The notes beneath the pieces are model-generated. The model was given only the letters and a program-made list of their open reading frames with translations, made no database searches and had not been told where the DNA came from. Of a DNA stretch of 8,825 bases, positions 5,835-8,825 are shown piece after piece. Source of the stretch: Treponema sp. UBA4319 (GTDB taxonomy: Bacteria > Spirochaetota > Spirochaetia > Treponematales > Treponemataceae); the NCBI GenBank assembly GCA_002393865.1, contig DGUD01000178.1, positions 13,595 through 22,419 of the forward strand, given 5' to 3'. Made by a program: the position numbers and the translations under genes. Position 1 is the first letter of the stretch, and every line of letters starts with the position of its first letter.

Positions 5835-6409
5835 TGGCAAACGGGAACAGCAGGGACATTATTCTGAACACGGCGGTGGCGCTCTTTGCCCGGAAGGGCT
5901 ACGAGGGCGTGGGAGTGCAGGAAATCTGCGCGGCGGCGGGAATCACCAAGCCCACCTTGTACTATTTTTTCAGGAACAAGCAGGGGCTTCTTGCGGCCAT
6001 CGCGGACAGCTGGGGTGCGGAGCTTGCGGGACGGCTGGAAGGTGTGCTTGTCTACCGGCACGATTTTATCAAGGGGCTGACCGACAGCCTCTGCGCCGAG
6101 CTTGATTTTGCGGCCGAGCACCCGGACTTCTTTATGCTGCACTGCGTCCTGCTGAACGCGCCCGAAAACGCCGGCTGCAAGAGCGTGTACGCGCCGCTCG
6201 CGCAAAAAATCCAGGGGCTGTACACCGGGTTCTTTATGCGTTCGGCGGCGGAATTCGGCAACATGCGCGGAAAGGAAGAGCTGTATGCGCTCTTGTACCA
6301 CAACCGGGTCTGCTCGCTCGCAGCCCTCCGCGCGCTCGGCCGCATGGAATTTTCGGACGAAAGCATCTACCGGATTGTGCACAGCTTTGTGTACGGCGTC
6401 GCAAACTAA
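5834..6409 (+). CDS. TetR/AcrR-family transcriptional regulator
   Basis: A 191-residue DNA-binding regulator. The N-terminal domain is typical: SRDIILNTAVALFARKGYEG (helix 1 and turn), then the helix-turn-helix VQEICAAAGITKPTLYYFFRNK at about 28-49, including the family hallmark TLYYFF and following K. The C-terminal ligand/dimerisation part (about 55-191) is all-helical and not diagnostic, so the inducer is unknown. I choose ATG 5834 over ATG 5813 because the promoter's predicted start site lies after 5813 and 5834 gives the usual short tail before helix 1. No Shine-Dalgarno precedes it and the leader would be about 15 bases. It is coupled to the GH13 gene (10-base gap) and diverges from the secretion cluster, so it may control either or both. 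Confidence 0.92.
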   Translation: MANGNSRDIILNTAVALFARKGYEGVGVQEICAAAGITKPTLYYFFRNKQGLLAAIADSWGAELAGRLEGVLVYRHDFIKGLTDSLCAELDFAAEHPDFFMLHCVLLNAPENAGCKSVYAPLAQKIQGLYTGFFMRSAAEFGNMRGKEELYALLYHNRVCSLAALRALGRMEFSDESIYRIVHSFVYGVAN

Positions 6410-6414
6410 GGAGG
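6409..6414 (+). promoter_or_regulatory. Ribosome binding site of the GH13 gene overlapping the tetR stop
   Basis: A perfect AGGAGG begins on the last base of the TAA stop of the TetR gene and lies 5 bases before ATG 6420. Overlap of stop and SD suggests translational coupling. It decides the start in favour of 6420 over the out-of-frame ATG at 6416, which opens only a short shadow frame. Confidence 0.8.
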
Positions 6415-6419
6415 AATGT

Positions 6420-7790
6420 ATGGCAGCGCTTTTTTCGGACAAGTTTTTTTACCACATCTACGCGATGGGGCTTTCGGGGGTGGCGAAGCGCAACGATTTT
6501 GCGTGCCCCGCGGGCGATTTTTTTGCGCGGCTTTCCGGCGATTTGGACAGAATCAGGGCGCTCGGCTGCAACGCGATTCTTATCGGGCCGGTGTTCGAAT
6601 CCACGTCGCACGGCTACGACACGGTGGATTACTTCCACATTGACCGCAGGCTCGGCAACAACGAAAGCTTTTCGGCCTTCTGCCGCTGCTGCCATGAGAA
6701 AGGTTTTTCCGTCGTGCTGGACGCGGTGCTCAACCACACGGGGCGGGATTTCTTTGCGTTCAAGGACATCCAGCAGCACGGAAGGGAAAGCCAGTTCGCC
6801 GGCTGGTATGCAAACCTTACGTTCGGCAGGAAGAGCGAGTGGGGCGACCCCTTTGACTATGAAGGATGGGCGGGTCACAAGAACCTTGTCAAGCTGAACA
6901 GCGCGAACCCCGACGTGCGGAACCACCTCTTTGCGGCCGTCAGGATGTGGATTGAGGAATTCGGCATTGACGGTCTGCGCCTCGATGCCGCCGATGTGCT
7001 GAGCAAAGATTTTCTGGACGCGCTTTCTTCATTCTGCAGGGGAATAAAGCGCGACTTCTGGCTGATGGGCGAGGTTGTGCACGGCGACTACCGGGACTGG
7101 GCGCGGGAAGGCCGGCTCGATTCGGTTACGAATTACCAGCTGTACAAGGCCTTGTGGTCAAGTCTGAACGATCAGAACCTCTTTGAGCTCTCCTACAATC
7201 TGGAGCGCGAGTCGGACGCGGAAAAAGGCATGTACAAGGATATCGCACTCTACAACTTTGTGGACAACCACGACGTGAACCGCGCGGGGAGCGTGCTTTC
7301 TTCCCCTGAACGCCACCTTCCGCTCCTGTACGCGCTGCTGTTTACGGTTCCCGGCATTCCTTCCATCTATTACGGGAGCGAGTTCGGCATCAAGGGCGAG
7401 CGGAGCGACTGCGGCGACCGCGAGCTCCGCCCCGCGCTTCCGCCGTTTGCGCCCGCGGTGCCGGAGCGGCTGCGGCAGGGCTTCGACACAGGATTCCTTC
7501 CGCCGCTGATTGCCCGCTGGGCGCGCATCCGCCGCGAGCACAGCGCCCTGCAGTCAGGGGATTTTTCCGTCGCGTTCACCAGGAACCGCCAGTGTGCCTT
7601 CTGGCGCACAAACGCGGAAGAAAAGCTGCTCGTCGTTGTCAACGCTGATTTTGCGGCGGCGCGGGTGGAGCTTGACGCCGTGCCCTCCGGCGATTACACG
7701 GATGTGCAGACGGGCGCCCGCTTCCATGCGGACTCGGCGCTGCGTCTTGAGCTCGCGCCCTGCACGGCGCTGCTGCTGCGGAAAGCCTGA
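6420..7790 (+). CDS. GH13 alpha-amylase-family glycosidase, cytoplasmic
   Basis: A 456-residue enzyme expected to act on alpha-glucosidic bonds in maltodextrins or related sugars by the retaining GH13 mechanism. The conserved regions are all present: region I DAVLNH (101-106), region II GLRLDA with nucleophile Asp189, region III LMGEV with acid/base Glu218, and region IV FVDNHD with Asp285. The barrel starts with FYHIYAMG and contains GYDTVDYFHID (65-75). PGIPSIYYGSEFGI closes the barrel, and the C-terminal 100 residues form the usual beta-sandwich domain C (ending CTALLLRKA). There is no signal peptide, so it is intracellular, suited to sugars already imported. Subfamily and exact substrate cannot be fixed by eye; an alpha-glucosidase, neopullulanase or maltodextrin-type activity is possible. 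Translation is probably coupled to the upstream TetR gene. Confidence 0.93.
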   Translation: MAALFSDKFFYHIYAMGLSGVAKRNDFACPAGDFFARLSGDLDRIRALGCNAILIGPVFESTSHGYDTVDYFHIDRRLGNNESFSAFCRCCHEKGFSVVLDAVLNHTGRDFFAFKDIQQHGRESQFAGWYANLTFGRKSEWGDPFDYEGWAGHKNLVKLNSANPDVRNHLFAAVRMWIEEFGIDGLRLDAADVLSKDFLDALSSFCRGIKRDFWLMGEVVHGDYRDWAREGRLDSVTNYQLYKALWSSLNDQNLFELSYNLERESDAEKGMYKDIALYNFVDNHDVNRAGSVLSSPERHLPLLYALLFTVPGIPSIYYGSEFGIKGERSDCGDRELRPALPPFAPAVPERLRQGFDTGFLPPLIARWARIRREHSALQSGDFSVAFTRNRQCAFWRTNAEEKLLVVVNADFAAARVELDAVPSGDYTDVQTGARFHADSALRLELAPCTALLLRKA

Positions 7791-7794
7791 GCGT

Positions 7795-7811
7795 GCGGGG
7801 TCAGTCCCCGC
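7795..7811. terminator. Hairpin shared by two convergent gene ends
   Basis: GCGGGG (7795-7800) and CCCCGC (7806-7811) pair perfectly around TCAGT. The loop holds the TGA of the minus-strand gene, and the plus-strand stop ends 4 bases before the stem. Neither side has a T-run, so this is not a standard intrinsic terminator. It may mark both mRNA ends or slow colliding polymerases. Confidence 0.4.
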
Positions 7812-8472
7812 TGTGCTGCGGCGTGCTTTGGGGTGCGGTGTTTGTGCGCACGTCGGTCGCGGTAATCGAGATGTCGGCGCCGTGCAGGCGCATGTAGGTG
7901 TGCTGCTCGCGCAGGTCTGTCTTCCAGCCGAAGAGCAGGTAGCTCGCGGGCTCCCAGAGCGCCACCCAGCCGATGATGCTGAGGCCTTCGCTGAGCACGT
8001 TGTAGAACGGATGGTTCGGCGCCTGAATCTTGAGCAGGTGCGCCACAAGGAGACAGGCGGTAAGGAATACGATGCCGGACAGCAGGTTGAGCGTCCAGCG
8101 TAGGAATCGGCGGTTGTTGCGCACCAGATGGTCGATTGCCCGCGCGCGGAAATAGTTCGTAAAGCTTGCGGGAATCGTCTTGAGCCGCTCCTCCGTCAGC
8201 GTCGCCTCCGGTATAAAAAGATGTATGGTGATGTGGGATTTCTTGGGCAGCCGCTTCATCTGCTTGAGGATATAGGCCTCTACGTCCTCGTTCAGATCCC
8301 GGTCCTCCTCCGGGGTCGGGTCGTAGGGATTGTACAGATCCTCCGCGTCCTTTACCCGCACGATGACAGTGTCGTTGAAAATATGCTGGAGCCCCTTTGT
8401 CACGGTGATATGCGCCTTGCGCTCCCTTTCCTCCAGTTTTGCCGCGTCGCGGGCAAGCTCTTCCTGTCTCAT
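7801..8472 (-). CDS. Uncharacterised membrane protein with two transmembrane helices
   Basis: A 223-residue protein whose function I cannot name. Residues 1-20 are strongly charged and helical (MRQEELARDAAKLEERERK). Residues 21-125 are soluble and contain an acidic loop with NPYDPTPEEDRDLNEDVEAY and a strand ITIHLFIPE. Two hydrophobic helices lie at about 127-148 and 162-182, and a conserved-looking block GWVALWEPASYLLFGW (168-183) precedes a basic/aromatic stretch and a polar tail. The block resembles, from memory, a recurring family of unnamed bacterial membrane proteins with GWxALWxP. ATG 8472 is chosen because AGAGGAAGG lies 8 bases before it. The reading frame extends upstream to 8631, but that lies inside the tRNA gene and its terminator. 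No clear promoter is visible between the terminator and the start. Confidence 0.8.
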   Translation of the reverse strand: MRQEELARDAAKLEERERKAHITVTKGLQHIFNDTVIVRVKDAEDLYNPYDPTPEEDRDLNEDVEAYILKQMKRLPKKSHITIHLFIPEATLTEERLKTIPASFTNYFRARAIDHLVRNNRRFLRWTLNLLSGIVFLTACLLVAHLLKIQAPNHPFYNVLSEGLSIIGWVALWEPASYLLFGWKTDLREQHTYMRLHGADISITATDVRTNTAPQSTPQHSGD

Positions 8473-8548
8473 GCGCCAGACCTTCCTCTGTTCCTTGGTG
8501 ACGGGAGGAATCTCCGCCGTGTGTGCCGGAACATCCTTCCGCGCGAAT

Positions 8549-8581
8549 AAAAAAAGGGAATTCCCTGCGGAAATTCCCTTT
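8549..8581 (-). terminator. Intrinsic terminator of the tRNA-Ala gene
   Basis: Read on the minus strand, AAAGGGAATT pairs perfectly with AATTCCCTTT (10 pairs, 9-base loop), directly followed by seven T in all (8549-8555). It begins 3 bases after the tRNA 3' end. It separates the tRNA from the membrane-protein gene. Confidence 0.9.
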
Positions 8582-8583
8582 GC

Positions 8584-8656
8584 TGGAGATAGCCGGAGTC
8601 GAACCGGTGACCTTATGATTGCGAACCACACGCTCTACCAACTGAGCTATATCCCC
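8584..8656 (-). tRNA. tRNA-Ala, anticodon CGC
   Basis: A full 73-base cloverleaf folds on the minus strand: acceptor GGGGATA with TATCTCC, D-stem GCTC/GAGC, anticodon stem TGTGG with TCATA (two G-T pairs), loop TTCGCAA with CGC at 34-36, variable AGGTC, and T-loop TTCGACT. The acceptor contains G3-U70, the classical alanine identity pair, and discriminator A73, which supports Ala independently of the anticodon. The first T-stem pair (A49, C65) is mismatched. CCA is not encoded; the genome continues GCA, so the tail must be added enzymatically. It would read GCG codons, which are frequent in this GC-rich window. Confidence 0.95.
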
Positions 8657-8670
8657 GTGTAACGCTGCCT

Positions 8671-8699
8671 ACTATACACTATCCGAAAAAAAAATGCAA
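8671..8699 (-). promoter_or_regulatory. Promoter of the tRNA-Ala gene
   Basis: On the minus strand TTGCAT (8694-8699) and TATAGT (8671-8676) are separated by exactly 17 bases, of which nine at the -35 side, counting the last T of the -35 box, are T. Transcription would start near 8664, giving a leader of about 8 bases before the tRNA. Confidence 0.8.
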
Positions 8700-8752
8700 G
8701 AGGCTTGCGCAAAAAGTCCAGGGCTTCAGCATGAAAACAAAAATGCGATCCC

Positions 8753-8822
8753 AGCGGAAAAACACCCGGACTGCCTGTTGCACGCTTCGCTTTGCAAATG
8801 GCAGCCCGGGCGTTTTTCCGCT
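8753..8822 (-). terminator. Long hairpin, probable terminator of a minus-strand gene beyond the window
   Basis: Two 23-base arms (8753-8775 and 8800-8822) pair with only two irregular positions. In minus-strand RNA those two become G-U wobbles, while in plus-strand RNA they are A-C mismatches, so the minus strand is the better folded one. The GC-rich half is followed by five T in either direction. It would end a gene to the right of the window, just before the tRNA promoter. The T5 tail pairs with an A5 run, as is common for bidirectional terminators. Confidence 0.7.
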
Positions 8823-8825
8823 TCC

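Noticed and set aside
5813..5836. ATG 5813 as the TetR start
   Set aside because: It lies upstream of the predicted transcription start and inside the operator; ATG 5834 gives the usual N-terminus.
4997..6442. 481-codon minus-strand open frame spanning the TolC start, the divergent region and tetR
   Set aside because: It runs across the divergent promoter and antisense to a clear TetR gene, with no recognisable domain; a shadow frame.
7801..8631. Longer start (8631) for the membrane-protein gene
   Set aside because: Its first codons lie inside the tRNA-Ala gene and its terminator; ATG 8472 has a good SD.
8584..8656. tRNA gene as an integration (attachment) site
   Set aside because: No integrase, no repeat of the tRNA 3' end and no mobile genes in the window.

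Overview
The window comes from a GC-rich diderm (Gram-negative-type) bacterium: it encodes a TolC-family outer-membrane protein, Sec-type signal peptides and sigma70-like promoters. The GH13 and TetR proteins have a Treponema/spirochaete flavour to me. That assignment is an impression, not a demonstration.

Left two thirds (1-5634, all minus strand): an apparent gene cluster for a type I secretion system and its cargo. In transcription order it holds a TolC-like outer-membrane channel (5634-4261), a 534-residue secreted protein with a textbook double-glycine leader (4203-2599), a 243-residue signal-peptide protein of unknown family (2501-1770), and the first 526 residues of a C39-peptidase-containing ABC transporter (1580 to the window edge, stopping inside Walker A). 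The transporter's N-terminal peptidase should cut the cargo after its GG. Its membrane/ATPase part would export the cargo, and the TolC-like protein would provide the outer-membrane exit. No HlyD-type adaptor is seen; it would be expected beyond position 1. The cargo is not a small bacteriocin. It has a leader, a long Ala/Ser/Pro/Thr linker with internal repeats, a helical Trp-containing segment, and a C-terminal domain with a Cys-His-Asp arrangement resembling C39/papain-like cysteine peptidases. The signal-peptide protein beside it is a candidate immunity or accessory protein. This is the most interesting part of the window.

Centre (5635-5833): a divergent regulatory region. It contains a strong promoter for the rightward genes overlapped by three CGGTA/TACCG half-sites (a probable TetR autoregulatory operator) and a small perfect inverted repeat close to the leftward genes.

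Right third: a TetR-family regulator (5834-6409, +) coupled to a cytoplasmic GH13 alpha-amylase-family glycosidase (6420-7790, +). Convergent to these is an uncharacterised two-helix membrane protein (8472-7801, -). Upstream of it is a tRNA-Ala(CGC) gene (8656-8584, -) with a recognisable promoter and intrinsic terminator, followed at the edge by a long hairpin that is probably the terminator of a minus-strand gene lying beyond the window.

No insertion sequences, integrases or CRISPR arrays are seen. No stretch above 300 bases lacks a gene.
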